Assembly (NCBI RefSeq): GCF_000382345.1
Contig: NZ_KB908105.1
Span: 1 to 64,000 of the forward strand
DNA: 64,000 nt
Direction: 5' to 3'
From: Massilia niastensis DSM 21313
Lineage (GTDB): Bacteria; Pseudomonadota; Gammaproteobacteria; Burkholderiales; Burkholderiaceae_D
Position 1 is the first letter of the stretch, and the number at the start of each line of letters is the position of its first letter. The notes under the pieces were generated by a model, which was not told the DNA's origin, searched no databases, and saw only the letters and a list, made by a program, of their open reading frames with translations. The position numbers and the translations under genes are program-made. This document shows positions 1 to 9,176 of the stretch, one piece after another.

Positions 1-205
1 GCCAATTGTCGATACTGCGCATCGTCACGCCGAACGCTTCGGCAATCTGTGCGGTCTCCCAGCCAGGGCCATGTTCACCCTCATCCAATTTGAGCAGCAC
101 CTGGGCGTGCAGAATCTTCCACGCTGCCGACTTGCCTGTATGGGCAATGCGTTCAAACTGCGCGCGCTCTTCAGCTGTCAGCTTCACAACATACTTCTTG
201 TTCAC
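1..205 (-). CDS. IS630-family transposase, N-terminal part (runs off window)
   Basis: On the minus strand a GTG at 205 is preceded by a strong AGGAGG (211-216) and opens a frame that begins MNKKYVVKLTAEERAQFERI and stays open to the window edge. The visible 68 residues are a helix-turn-helix of the type at the start of IS630/Tc1-mariner transposases (around W-E-T-A-Q-I-A-E-A-F-G-V-T, then S-I-D-N-W). The DDE catalytic domain would lie outside the window. The IS end should fall between about 236 and 290, but I could not place a terminal inverted repeat. An intact element versus a fragment cannot be decided here. Confidence 0.75.
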   Translation of the reverse strand, partial: MNKKYVVKLTAEERAQFERIAHTGKSAAWKILHAQVLLKLDEGEHGPGWETAQIAEAFGVTMRSIDNW

Positions 206-213
206 GATGGCCT

Positions 214-236
214 CCTGACAGGGTTTACCCGTCAGG
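214..236 (-). promoter_or_regulatory. Hairpin overlapping the transposase ribosome binding site
   Basis: Read on the minus strand, CCTGAC-GGG-TAAA-CCC-T-GTCAGG folds into a stem of nine pairs with one bulged T. Its 3' arm runs into the AGGAGG of the transposase, so folding could limit translation. This is visible in the sequence; the regulatory effect is inferred. Confidence 0.4.
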
Positions 237-289
237 TTAGACCTTTTGGAGAAAATTGTGGGTAGCCGCTCCACTAGTTTCCCTATCGC

Positions 290-317
290 CGCGTGGACAG
301 CAAGCTGTCCACCCTAC
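290..317. repeat. Single REP hairpin
   Basis: GCGTGGACAGC-AA-GCTGTCCAC followed by the conserved CCTAC tail. It is the same element family as the pairs listed further on, but with no partner nearby. It lies a few bases after the stop codon of the minus-strand gene ending at 323. Confidence 0.75.
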
Positions 318-322
318 CGCAC

Positions 323-1522
323 TTAATCAGGCAGACTCCGACTCTGGCCACTGGCGCCGCTCCAGAAGCCATCGCCAGCCTCGCCGCCGCGCAGGTCCAC
401 CTCGATCGGCGCGCTGATCCGCCGCAGCGCATCGGCGCGCACCAGCCGCCCATCGGTCTCGTGCAGCCGGTACCAGAGAAACGCCACTCCCGACAGCCCC
501 AGCCGCTGCCCGGTAAACAGGTTGTCGCGCACGATGCTCATGCCCTCCAGGCGCAGGTCGGCGTCCAGCACCAGGGCGTCGAGGCTGCGTTCGGCCTGGC
601 CCAGGTAGCGCGCGGCGGTGAACAGGGGACTTTTTTCGCTGGCTTCGCCGGCCTTGAGCGACTCGATGAAGGTGTCGACCGCCTTCAGCTGGGCTTCGGC
701 CGCATTGCCGACCGCCGCCAGTTCCTTCTTCAGGTCTCCCTTGGCCCCGGCCGCCAGCCGGTCGAGGGTGGCGATGTGCTGGGCCAGGTTCGCCCGGTGC
801 CCGCCCAGCGCGCGCACCCGGCCCAGCAGGCGCTCGTGGCGGGTCCAGTCGAGCTCACCGAGATAGCCGCCGCCGAGTCCCGCCAGCCGCTCCGGGCAGG
901 CGCGCGCCAGCGCACTGGCGAACAGGGCGCGCGCGCCCTCGCCATAGCCGATCCCGGCCGCCGACACATCGCCCTTGAACAGCGCCGCCAGGTCGGCCAC
1001 CGCACGCAGGGTGGCCGGCGGCGTCGCCAGCCAAGCCAGCGGCAGGGCGCCGGCGCTGGAGCCGGGCGGGGTATGGGATTCTATATAGCGCGCCAGTTCG
1101 CGGTTGCGCGCCGCCAGCTCGTCCGCCAGCCGGAACAGCGCGGCGTCGACGCTGCGGGCGGCCACCACGCCCTGGGCCGTGGCCGGATCGTACACGACCG
1201 TCGTGCGGTCGGGCGGCAGCACGGCGCATACCTCAGAGGCCAGCTGGAGCGCCAGGTCGAAGGCGCGCGCCAGGCCGGCCGCGCCGAACTCGCGGGTGTC
1301 GACCCTGCCTGCGAGCGGTTTCGACTGGGCCGGCGGCAGGCGCGCCAGCAGTTCGGCGCGCTCGGCCTCGGCGATCGCCTGGCGCGTTTCCGCCTCCAGC
1401 AGCCGCGCCCGCGCCTCGGCCAGGTCGCTCGCCGGCTGGGCCGGAACAGGGCAGGGCATTAGCAACAATGTAGCCGCAAGTAAGCAAATAATGCTTCGTG
1501 GATAATCCCAATTGCTTGCCAT
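323..1522 (-). CDS. Secreted coiled-coil protein of unknown function
   Basis: 399 residues. The N-terminus has a charged start, a hydrophobic stretch (IICLLAATLLLM) and a likely signal peptidase site after V-P-A-Q, so the product is probably periplasmic. Residues about 30-65 are Ala/Glu/Arg/Leu-rich and look like a coiled coil (A-E-A-R-A-R-L-L-E-A-E-T-R). The rest is helical-looking and Ala/Leu-rich with no motif I recognise. It is a monocistronic minus-strand gene between the IS remnant and the capsule region. The long plus-strand frame opposite (293-1462) reads as a GC-rich shadow. No function is proposed. Confidence 0.7.
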   Translation of the reverse strand: MASNWDYPRSIICLLAATLLLMPCPVPAQPASDLAEARARLLEAETRQAIAEAERAELLARLPPAQSKPLAGRVDTREFGAAGLARAFDLALQLASEVCAVLPPDRTTVVYDPATAQGVVAARSVDAALFRLADELAARNRELARYIESHTPPGSSAGALPLAWLATPPATLRAVADLAALFKGDVSAAGIGYGEGARALFASALARACPERLAGLGGGYLGELDWTRHERLLGRVRALGGHRANLAQHIATLDRLAAGAKGDLKKELAAVGNAAEAQLKAVDTFIESLKAGEASEKSPLFTAARYLGQAERSLDALVLDADLRLEGMSIVRDNLFTGQRLGLSGVAFLWYRLHETDGRLVRADALRRISAPIEVDLRGGEAGDGFWSGASGQSRSLPD

Positions 1523-1780
1523 TGTGGAATCTGCAATAAAACCGCCGGTGAGGATGCTTCTCCATCCAATTGCCGAAAAGAAAAGTGTAACAAATTGTCG
1601 ATAAATATTAGGAGAAGTTTCAGGCGGATTGCTTGAAGTAGCGCAAACTTAATAGAATCTTCCGATTGTTCCTGAACAATCAAGGGCTTGCGAGAAGGCC
1701 GTGCAGAAGTGCTGCAGTGCACGATTGGTCGTTGGCGTAATAGAAATGCGATAGAATTGACGAGTTAACAAAGTGGTTCT

Positions 1781-2926
1781 ATGAGTATTATTAACCTGCC
1801 ATTCGCCAGTCTCGAACTCGGCTTTGCCGCCTCGCTCATTTGCTCGCTACTGCTGGTACTGACGACGCGCTGGCACGGCCGCTATTCGCTCGACGCCACC
1901 CACGGGGTGCAAAAATTTCACAACACGCCGACGCCACGCATCGGCGGCGCCGCGATCATGATCGGTCTGTGGCTGGCCCTGTGCGCCCTGCCGCAGCCGC
2001 AGCAGGAACTGCTGCTGCCGGTGCTGGTGGCTGCGCTGCCGGCCTTCGTCTTCGGCCTGGCCGAGGATCTCACCCGCAATGTCTCGGTGCGCGCGCGCCT
2101 GCTCGCGACCATGGCCAGCGGCGTGGTTTGCTGGAGCCTGACCGACATCAGCCTGCAGTACAGCGGCCTGGCGCCGCTCGACGCCATGCTGTCCTGGCTG
2201 CCGTTCTCGGTCGTGTTCACCGCCTTCGCGGTGGGCGGGGTGGCGAATGCCGTCAACATCATCGATGGCTTCAATGGCCTGGCCAGCGGCGCCGTCCTGA
2301 TCAGCATGGGCGCGCTCGGCCTGATCGCCATGGACGCCGGCGACATCCACCTGGCCCAGCTATGCTTCGTCATCTGCGCCGTGACCGCCGGTTTCTTCCT
2401 GGTGAATTTCCCGTTCGGCAAGCTTTTCCTCGGCGATGGCGGCGCCTACCTGCTCGGTTTCCTGCTGGCCTGGATGTCGGTCATGCTGGTGTCGCGCAAT
2501 CCCTCGGTGTCGGCCTGGGCGCCGCTGCTGGCCTGCGGCTACCCGGTGTTCGAGACCCTGTTCACCATCCTGCGCCGCCTGTGGTGCCGCCGCCATCCGG
2601 GCGAACCGGACAGCTGGCACCTGCACAGCCTGATCAAGGTGGCGATCGCCATGCGCTATTTCCGTGCGCTTCCCGCGCCCCTGCGCAACGCCTGCGTGTC
2701 GCCCTTCCTGTGGGCTGTCGCCCTGGTGCCAGCGCTGCTCGCCGTGCAGTTCGCCTACATTCCGGCACTGCTGCTGAACGCCGCCTTCTTCAGCTTTGCC
2801 CTGTACCTGGCCACCTATGCCTGCGTCGCCTCCGCAGGCCGCCGGCGCGCACGCCGCCGCATCGAATCGCTGCGCTCCGTCGAGGAGTTCGAGCTGGAGG
2901 GGACCGAGGCGCCCCTCGCCAAGTAA
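1781..2926 (+). CDS. WecA/MraY-family polyprenyl-phosphate sugar-1-phosphate transferase
   Basis: 381 residues with about ten hydrophobic segments. Such inner-membrane enzymes transfer a HexNAc-1-phosphate from a UDP-sugar to undecaprenyl phosphate to start a surface glycan. Family marks are visible: P-R-I-G-G after the first helix, the cytoplasmic loop G-L-A-E-D-L-T (an Asp-Asp pair is more usual), the catalytic N-A-V-N-I-I-D-G-F-N-G-L, then L-F-L-G-D-G-G-A-Y, and a late H-L-H-S in the place of the HxHH motif. The tail after about 345 is basic and then acidic. The start is the ATG at 1781. It is separated from the kps operon by a long leader, so it may serve another glycan such as O-antigen or exopolysaccharide. 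Confidence 0.85.
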   Translation: MSIINLPFASLELGFAASLICSLLLVLTTRWHGRYSLDATHGVQKFHNTPTPRIGGAAIMIGLWLALCALPQPQQELLLPVLVAALPAFVFGLAEDLTRNVSVRARLLATMASGVVCWSLTDISLQYSGLAPLDAMLSWLPFSVVFTAFAVGGVANAVNIIDGFNGLASGAVLISMGALGLIAMDAGDIHLAQLCFVICAVTAGFFLVNFPFGKLFLGDGGAYLLGFLLAWMSVMLVSRNPSVSAWAPLLACGYPVFETLFTILRRLWCRRHPGEPDSWHLHSLIKVAIAMRYFRALPAPLRNACVSPFLWAVALVPALLAVQFAYIPALLLNAAFFSFALYLATYACVASAGRRRARRRIESLRSVEEFELEGTEAPLAK

Positions 2927-3692
2927 GCATCCATCCCGGCAGCGACTTCTGCCGGCCTGGAGTGGTTGCAAGGCTTTTTCTTCCCACCATGCGGCGCCGG
3001 CCTCGCCAGGTTCGCGCACCCGCCATGTCACTATTGATCTGCCGTCGTCCTGACGGTGGCTGAACATTTTTTACAAAAAACGACCTCGAGCAGGTCATCG
3101 CGGCCTACTAACCAGCTTCCGCGCTTTTGTCAATGCCGCCACATGCCATTTTGCTTGCATGTAGGTGCTTCATTTCCTTGTCTCACTGCTATTCCAGTGC
3201 GTCGTCCTAATTCCCTTTCATTGGTTTAGCAGTAAAATTCGTTGCTTCTACGCCACACATCAAGGGAAGTCCCAAATTATTTTTAGTTTCCGTATGGAAA
3301 TAGCGCTGTTTATTCAGCATTCAAAGATGATCACCATTCTTGTGAGATTGTCGCCGAATGTCACCAAGCTGTTAGTTAATTTCCACAAAGACTGTCGCAA
3401 TTGTTAAATTTTTTCGACGAACACAATTGACAGCCGCAATTTGTCCATATTTTTCGCTCAAAAATTGTATTTACACCGATAAACAGGTGGTCAGGCTAGG
3501 TCTAGAGCAAATTTTCCCTATGGACTACAATTCTCGAAGTTAAGTTTAGGTCCATCGATTTATTCCTCGGCCATTAGTGGTCCGCCTCCCTTCCGCAACG
3601 GTGCCTCCCTCTGTCGGGACGTCAATACATTGCTTTCATAGAAAGCTGAGGGGACTTATATTGGTAGCGTTTTGTCAATTGAGAAAACTCGC
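2927..3692 (+). other. AT-rich intergenic leader of the capsule operon
   Basis: 766 bases without a convincing gene. From about 3060 on it is clearly richer in A+T than its surroundings, as expected for a promoter region or acquired DNA. A small frame at 3165-3407 has no ribosome binding site and reads as chance. A possible -10 (TACAAT, about 3527-3532) has no clear -35. The end of the leader holds the ops-like element listed separately. Confidence 0.6.
3661..3674 (+). promoter_or_regulatory. ops-like element (RfaH-type antitermination signal)
   Basis: The octamer GGTAGCGT (3663-3670) matches the core of the ops element (GGCGGTAGCGTGC in enterobacteria) exactly, and lies 22 bases before the kpsM ATG. 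Just upstream is AAGCTGAGGGG, which resembles the AAGCCAGGGG part of JUMPstart. In known systems ops pauses RNA polymerase and loads RfaH so that long surface-glycan operons are read through. The flanking ops bases do not match, so this is a candidate. Confidence 0.45.
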
Positions 3693-4481
3693 ATGATCAC
3701 GGCTTCCCGTTCAGGACTATCTATCACTGCTGCTACCTGGAAGGCACTGCTGCTGCGCGAGACGGTCAACCGTCTGGCGAGCGGACGTGCGGCCTGGGTC
3801 TGGCTGCTGGTCGAGCCACTGATCCACGTGTTTGTCATGCTGGCGCTGTTCACGATGGTGCGCGTCACCTCGGTCGGCGGCATCGACGCCACTGTCTGGC
3901 TGACCATCGGCATGCTGTCGTTCTTCCTGTTCCGCCGCACCGCGAACCAGTGCACGAATGCGATCAGCGCCAATCGCGCGCTGTTCACGTACCGCCAGGT
4001 GAAGCCGGTGGACACGGTGCTGGTGCGCGCCGCCTGCGAAGGCTTCCTGATGCTGCTCGTGGTCGTGCTGTCGGTCCTGATCCTGGCCCTGCTCGGGCAC
4101 CAGGTCGGCCCGGCCGATCCGCTGGCCCTGCTGGGCGCACTGCTCGGACTATGGCTGTTCGGCCTGGGGTTTGGCCTCATTACCTCGGTGGCCGTCGAAC
4201 TGATCCCCGAGATGGGCAAGCTGGTGAACATCATCATGATGCCGGCTTACATCGCCTCGGGCGTCATGGTCCAGATCGGCGCGATCCCCGAGCCCTACCG
4301 CGGCTTTCTGTCGCTGAACCCGCTGGTGCATGGCCTGGAATCGGCGCGCCTGGCGTTCGCGCCTTACTACCACACCCTGACCGACCTGAGCCTGGCCTAC
4401 CTGTACGGCTGGGCCCTGGTGCTGGTCTTCTTCGGACTGGCGCTGCACGTGCGCTTTGCCAACCGCATGGTGAGCCAATGA
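3693..4481 (+). CDS. kpsM: Capsule polysaccharide ABC transporter, permease
   Basis: 262 residues, the normal size for KpsM/Wzm-type permeases of the ABC-2 family, with about six hydrophobic segments and the typical opening S-I-T-A-A-T-W-K-A-L-L-L-R-E. It forms the inner-membrane channel that exports lipid-linked capsule from the cytoplasm, paired with KpsT. I chose the ATG at 3693, preceded by GAGAAA; a TTG at 3672 in the same frame is an alternative. The stop overlaps the kpsT start as ATGA, so the two subunits are translationally coupled. Confidence 0.92.
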   Translation: MITASRSGLSITAATWKALLLRETVNRLASGRAAWVWLLVEPLIHVFVMLALFTMVRVTSVGGIDATVWLTIGMLSFFLFRRTANQCTNAISANRALFTYRQVKPVDTVLVRAACEGFLMLLVVVLSVLILALLGHQVGPADPLALLGALLGLWLFGLGFGLITSVAVELIPEMGKLVNIIMMPAYIASGVMVQIGAIPEPYRGFLSLNPLVHGLESARLAFAPYYHTLTDLSLAYLYGWALVLVFFGLALHVRFANRMVSQ

Positions 4482-5143
4482 TCATCGTCGACGATGTGCA
4501 CAAGCGCTACCGCACCGAGCGCGGCCCCGGCCGCTGGGTGCTGCAGGGCGTCTCGTTCACGATTCCGAAGAATGTCAGCGTCGGCCTGGTGGGCCGCAAC
4601 GGCGCCGGCAAGTCGACCCTGCTGCGCCTGGTGGGCGGGATCGACACGCCGAGCCGCGGCCGGGTGGAGCGGCACTGCAATGTGTCCTGGCCGATGGGAT
4701 TCGGCGGCGGCCTGCAGGGTTCGCTGACCGGGCGCCAGAACGCCAAGTTCGTCTGCCGCATCCATGGCCGCGAAGAAGACATGGCCGACCGCCTCGCCTT
4801 CATGCAGGACTTCGCCGAGATCGGCGCGTCGTTCGACGAACCTGTGAAGACCTATTCCTCCGGCATGAAGTCGCGCCTGCAGTTCGCGATGTCGATGGCC
4901 TTCGACTTCGACGTGTACATCTCCGACGAAGTCACCTCGACCGGCGACGCCGCCTTCCGCAGCAAGGCCAACAAGGCCTTCAAGGGCCTGGCCGATCGCG
5001 CCAGCCTGATCATGGTGTCGCACAGCGACAGCACGCTGCGTGAGTTCTGCACCGCCGGCATCTGGCTGCACGAGGGCAAGGCGCACTGGTTCGACGATAT
5101 CGGCGACGCCCTGAAACACTACAAGGAAAGCATTGCTGTATGA
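4478..5143 (+). CDS. kpsT: Capsule polysaccharide ABC transporter, ATP-binding subunit
   Basis: 221 residues. Walker A is G-R-N-G-A-G-K-S-T (about residues 39-47), the ABC signature is Y-S-S-G-M-K-S-R-L, and Walker B reads D-V-Y-I-S-D-E with the catalytic Glu present, followed by the switch His in M-V-S-H-S. The short form without a C-terminal carbohydrate-binding domain fits KpsT of group 2/3-like capsules rather than Wzt proteins that read a terminal modification. It overlaps kpsM and kpsE by ATGA on both sides. Confidence 0.93.
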   Translation: MIIVDDVHKRYRTERGPGRWVLQGVSFTIPKNVSVGLVGRNGAGKSTLLRLVGGIDTPSRGRVERHCNVSWPMGFGGGLQGSLTGRQNAKFVCRIHGREEDMADRLAFMQDFAEIGASFDEPVKTYSSGMKSRLQFAMSMAFDFDVYISDEVTSTGDAAFRSKANKAFKGLADRASLIMVSHSDSTLREFCTAGIWLHEGKAHWFDDIGDALKHYKESIAV

Positions 5144-6315
5144 ATGACCGTATCAAGGAAGAGCTGATCGCCGGCCCGGTGCCGGCATCGAAGCTGGCGC
5201 GCCTGCGCCAGCGCGCGCTCCGCATGGCTGCGCCGGTGCGCAAGCGCGGCGTGTTCGGCATCGCCGGCATGGTCTGCGTGGCCGCCGCCCTGTACTGGGG
5301 CGTGATCGCGTCCGACCGCTATGTCTCGCAAGCCAACGTGATCGTCCAGCGCACCGACATGGCCGGTAGTCACACGATGGACTTCAGCTCGCTGCTGGGA
5401 GGCGTCAACGGCAGCCGCAGCGACGAGCTCCTGCTGCGCAACTACCTGCTGTCGATGGACATGCTCAGGAAGCTGGATGCGAAGCTGCACCTGCGTGCGC
5501 ACTTCAGCGACAGCGGGCGCGACCCCTTGTCGCGCATGTGGTCGAAGGACGTGTCCGACGAATGGTTCCTCCAGTACTACCTGAGCCGTGTCAGCGTCGA
5601 GCTGGACGAGTATTCGGGCGTGCTGGTCATCAAGGCGCAGGGCTTCGACGCCCGCACCGCGCAGGCCATCACGACCGTGCTGGTGCAGGAAGGCGAGCGC
5701 GCCATGAACGAGATGGCGCACCAGCTGGCGCGCGAGCAGGTGGCCTTCGTCGAGAAGCAGGTGGCGCTGATGGCCGACCGCTTCCAGCAGACGCGCCAGG
5801 CGGTGATCCGCTTCCAGAACAAGCACGGACTGGTGTCGCCGCAAAGCCGCGCCGAGCAGCTGAACGGCGTCGTCGAACGCCTGCAGGCGCAGCGCACCGA
5901 GCTGCAGACGCGCCGTACCGCGCTGCTGGGCTACCTCGAGCCGACCGCCGCCGCGGTGGTCGAGATCGACCTGCAGATCGAGGCGATCGAGAAGCAGGTG
6001 GTGCAGGAAGAGGCGCGCCTGACCTCGAGCAACGGCAAGGCGCTGAACAGCACCGTCGAGGAATACCAGCGCCTGGAAATGGAAGCCGGCTTCGCCAACG
6101 ACGTCTACAAGACGGCGCTGGTGGCGCTGGAAAAAGGCCGGGTCGAAGCCACGCGCAACATGAAGAAGGTTTCGGTGGTGCAGAGCCCGACCTTGCCGCA
6201 GCAGGCGCTCGAGCCGCGCCGCGTCTACAACATCATCGTGTCGGTACTGGTCACGCTGCTGCTGGCCGGTGTCGTCCACCTGCTCGCCGCGATCGTCCGC
6301 GACCACAAGGATTAA
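5140..6315 (+). CDS. kpsE: Capsule export inner-membrane/periplasmic adaptor (PCP-3 family)
   Basis: 391 residues with one membrane segment near the N-terminus (about 42-60), a long periplasmic part with coiled-coil character (residues about 190-300) and a second membrane segment at the C-terminus (I-I-V-S-V-L-V-T-L-L-L-A-G-V-V). This is the architecture of KpsE/CtrB/BexC proteins, which link the ABC transporter to the outer-membrane channel. It overlaps kpsT by four bases and is followed six bases later by kpsD. Confidence 0.9.
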   Translation: MNDRIKEELIAGPVPASKLARLRQRALRMAAPVRKRGVFGIAGMVCVAAALYWGVIASDRYVSQANVIVQRTDMAGSHTMDFSSLLGGVNGSRSDELLLRNYLLSMDMLRKLDAKLHLRAHFSDSGRDPLSRMWSKDVSDEWFLQYYLSRVSVELDEYSGVLVIKAQGFDARTAQAITTVLVQEGERAMNEMAHQLAREQVAFVEKQVALMADRFQQTRQAVIRFQNKHGLVSPQSRAEQLNGVVERLQAQRTELQTRRTALLGYLEPTAAAVVEIDLQIEAIEKQVVQEEARLTSSNGKALNSTVEEYQRLEMEAGFANDVYKTALVALEKGRVEATRNMKKVSVVQSPTLPQQALEPRRVYNIIVSVLVTLLLAGVVHLLAAIVRDHKD

Positions 6316-6321
6316 TTCAGC

Positions 6322-8040
6322 ATGATTCGTCGTTTTGTTTCCCGTTCTTTCGCCGTCGCGCTGCTGTCCGCCTGCGCCGCCGCGCTGGCCGCGCCGGCCA
6401 CGCCGACCACGGCAACCGCGGCCCTGACCGGCAACCTGCTGGCCGAGCGCGCCGCCGCGGCGCAGGCCGCCGCCCAGCAGCCGCAGGCCGGCGCGCAGCC
6501 GCTGCCGGCCGAGGTGCCGATGCAGGCGCCGCAGCGCTACGACTACAGCGCCAACCGCGCCACCGACGTGTTCGGCGCCGCGCTGTTCTCGGGCAGCTTC
6601 GCGCTCGGCGGCGCGACCCAGTTCAATCCCGACTACCTGGTCGCGATCGGCGACCGCATCCAGGTACGGATCTGGGGCGGCTTCTCGTTCGACGGCATCC
6701 TGGTGGTGGACCCGCAGGGCAACCTGTTCGTACCGCAGGTCGGCCCGGTCAAGCTGGCCGGCGTGAGCAACCGCGACCTGCAGCGCACCCTGGAGGCGGC
6801 AATGCGCCGGGTGTTCCGCGCCAACGTGTCGGGCTATGCCAGCCTGGCGGCGGCGCAGCCGGTGCGGATCTTCGTCGGCGGTTTCGTCAACCGTCCCGGC
6901 ATGTACAACGGCACCAGCATGGACAGCCTGCTCAACTACCTCGACCAGGCGGGCGGCATCGACCCCGATCGCGGCAGCTTCCTGACGGTGCAGGTCAAGC
7001 GCGGCCAGCAGGTGCGCGCCACGATCAACCTGTATGACTTCCTGCTCGATGGGACCATTCCGCAGATCCAGCTGAGCGACGGCGACGTGATCTTCGTGGC
7101 GCCGCGCCAGAGCACCGTGCGCGTGAGCGGCCTGGCCGCCAACGCCAAGCGCTTCGAATTCACCGGCGCCGGGATGACGATCGAGGAACTGGCGCGCCTG
7201 GCCAAGCCGTCCGCGGCCGCGACCCACGTGCGCGTGGTGCGCAACACCGGCGTGGTGCGCAACACCGATTACTACGCGCTGGCCGACGCCCGCGCGGTCC
7301 GCGTCGGCAACGGCGACGACGTCGAGTTCACGGCCGACAAGAAGCCCGGCACGATCACCGTGCGCGTCGAAGGCGAGCACCAGGGACAGCAGGAATACGT
7401 GCTGCCGTACGGCTCGCGCATCGGCGCACTGCTCGGCCAGGTGCGCATGACGCCGCTGTCGGACGCTGGCAGCATCCAGTTGTACCGCGTCAGCGTGCGT
7501 GAGCGCCAGCGCGCCATGCTGCAGACCTCGATGCGCAGCCTCGAGTCGGCGGTGCTCACCGCGCGCAGCGGCACCAGCGACGAAGCCGTCCTGCGCAAGC
7601 AGGAGTCGGACCTGATCCTGCAATGGGTAGAACGCGCGAAGAAGATCGAGCCGAGCGGCCAGGTGCAGATCGCATCGAGCGCCGGGCGCGACAGCCTGCT
7701 GCTCGAGAACGGCGACGTGATCCGTATCCCGACGCGCGACGGCCTGGTGCTGGTGAGCGGCGAGGTGATGTTCCCGAACGCGGTCGCCTTCGAGCGCACG
7801 CTGAAGGTGGGCGACTACATCGCACGCGCCGGCGGCTATACCCAGAACGCCGAGAGCTCGAAGATCGTGGTCGCGCACCGCGACGGCAGCTTCGAAGAGG
7901 GCGGCAATGCCACGCTGCGCCCGGGAGACGAAGTCCTGGTACTGCCGAAGGTCGACGTCAAGTCGCGCCAGATCTTCAAGGACATGACGCAAATTATTTA
8001 CCAGATCGCCATCGCGGCGAAGGTTGTACTGGGCCTGTAA
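6322..8040 (+). CDS. kpsD: Outer-membrane polysaccharide export protein (OPX)
   Basis: 572 residues. The signal sequence contains L-L-S-A-C at 14-18, a possible lipobox, so it may be a lipoprotein like Wza rather than a plain periplasmic KpsD. After an Ala/Gln-rich linker, residues about 105-190 form the polysaccharide export domain (G-D-R-I-Q-V-R-I-W-G-G), followed by SLBB-type beta-grasp domains (for example around V-F-V-G-G-F-V-N-R-P-G-M-Y and later V-S-G-E-V-M-F-P-N-A). It should form the outer-membrane exit with KpsE. Confidence 0.9.
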   Translation: MIRRFVSRSFAVALLSACAAALAAPATPTTATAALTGNLLAERAAAAQAAAQQPQAGAQPLPAEVPMQAPQRYDYSANRATDVFGAALFSGSFALGGATQFNPDYLVAIGDRIQVRIWGGFSFDGILVVDPQGNLFVPQVGPVKLAGVSNRDLQRTLEAAMRRVFRANVSGYASLAAAQPVRIFVGGFVNRPGMYNGTSMDSLLNYLDQAGGIDPDRGSFLTVQVKRGQQVRATINLYDFLLDGTIPQIQLSDGDVIFVAPRQSTVRVSGLAANAKRFEFTGAGMTIEELARLAKPSAAATHVRVVRNTGVVRNTDYYALADARAVRVGNGDDVEFTADKKPGTITVRVEGEHQGQQEYVLPYGSRIGALLGQVRMTPLSDAGSIQLYRVSVRERQRAMLQTSMRSLESAVLTARSGTSDEAVLRKQESDLILQWVERAKKIEPSGQVQIASSAGRDSLLLENGDVIRIPTRDGLVLVSGEVMFPNAVAFERTLKVGDYIARAGGYTQNAESSKIVVAHRDGSFEEGGNATLRPGDEVLVLPKVDVKSRQIFKDMTQIIYQIAIAAKVVLGL

Positions 8041-8114
8041 GCGGACGTACGCCCGCGGATGGCGCGGGCGGCGATGACACATCAGCATTCAAGAAAACTA
8101 GGGAACTGTTAAGC

Positions 8115-9176
8115 ATGACTATTCTGGTTACCGGCGGCGCCGGTTTCATCGGGGCCAACTTTGTCCTCGACTGGCTCGCTCACAGCGGCGAGACCGTGGT
8201 GAACCTGGACAAGCTGACCTATGCGGGCAACCTGCAGAACCTGGTCAGCCTAGAGGGCGACGCGCGCCATGTCTTCGTCCATGGCGACATCGGCGACACG
8301 GCGCTGGTCGCGCGCCTGCTCGCCGAGCACAAGGTGCGCGCGGTGTTGAACTTCGCCGCCGAAAGCCACGTCGACCGCTCGATCGAAGGCCCGGGCGCCT
8401 TCATCCAGACCAACATCGTCGGCACCTTCAACCTGCTCGAAGCGGTGCGCGCCTACTGGAGCGGCCTGCCGCAGGACGAGCGCGCGGCGTTCCGCTTCCT
8501 GCACGTGTCGACCGACGAGGTGTACGGCTCGCTGGAAAGCGACGCGCCGGCCTTCAGCGAGACCCACCGCTACGAGCCGAACAGCCCGTACTCGGCCAGC
8601 AAGGCGGCTTCGGACCACCTGGTGCGCGCCTACCACCACACCTATGGCCTGCCGGTCCTGACCACCAACTGCTCGAACAACTACGGCCCGTACCACTTCC
8701 CGGAAAAGCTGATTCCGCTGGTGATCCACAACGCGCTGGCCGGCAAGGCGCTGCCGATCTACGGCGACGGCCAGCAGATCCGCGACTGGCTCTACGTGAC
8801 CGACCACTGCAGCGCGATCCGCCGCGTGCTCGAAGCCGGCCGCCTGGGCGAGACCTACAACGTCGGCGGCTGGAACGAGAAGGCCAACATCGAGGTCGTG
8901 CGTACGCTGTGCGCGCTGCTCGACGAACTGCAGCCGCGCGCCGACGGCCAGCCGTACGCGTCGCAGATGACGTTCGTGAAGGACCGCCCCGGCCACGACC
9001 GCCGCTACGCGATCGACGCGGGCAAGCTGGAGCGCGAGCTCGGCTGGCGTCCTGCCGAAACCTTCGACAGCGGAATCCGCAAGACGGTGGAATGGTACCT
9101 GGCGAACCAGAAATGGGTTGGCAACGTCACCAGCGGCGCCTACCGCGAATGGACGGAAAGGCAGTACGCGGCATGA
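8115..9176 (+). CDS. rfbB: dTDP-glucose 4,6-dehydratase
   Basis: 353 residues, second step of dTDP-L-rhamnose synthesis, cytoplasmic. The NAD-binding motif T-G-G-A-G-F-I-G-A-N is at residues 6-15, the serine of S-T-D-E-V-Y-G and the Y-x-x-x-K pair (Y-S-A-S-K) are in place, and the usual N-C-S-N-N-Y-G-P-Y-H-F-P-E-K-L-I-P block follows. The ATG at 8115 gives the canonical MTILVTGGAGFIG start. Its stop overlaps rfbD by ATGA. The order B-D-A-C is typical of rhamnose cassettes. Confidence 0.96.
   Translation: MTILVTGGAGFIGANFVLDWLAHSGETVVNLDKLTYAGNLQNLVSLEGDARHVFVHGDIGDTALVARLLAEHKVRAVLNFAAESHVDRSIEGPGAFIQTNIVGTFNLLEAVRAYWSGLPQDERAAFRFLHVSTDEVYGSLESDAPAFSETHRYEPNSPYSASKAASDHLVRAYHHTYGLPVLTTNCSNNYGPYHFPEKLIPLVIHNALAGKALPIYGDGQQIRDWLYVTDHCSAIRRVLEAGRLGETYNVGGWNEKANIEVVRTLCALLDELQPRADGQPYASQMTFVKDRPGHDRRYAIDAGKLERELGWRPAETFDSGIRKTVEWYLANQKWVGNVTSGAYREWTERQYAA

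Noticed and set aside
3165..3407. 80-codon plus-strand frame in the capsule leader
   Set aside because: No ribosome binding site, no recognisable domain, and AT-rich composition unlike the real genes.
3450..3477. ACCGATAA as a sigma-28 -10 box in the capsule leader
   Set aside because: No TAAAGTTT-like -35 at the 11-base distance seen for the flgM and flgK promoters.
5119..8088. Minus-strand open frame of 989 codons opposite kpsE and kpsD
   Set aside because: The protein is full of His, Arg, Gln and Ala in the pattern expected from the antisense of GC-rich codons, and the plus strand has clear KpsE and KpsD.
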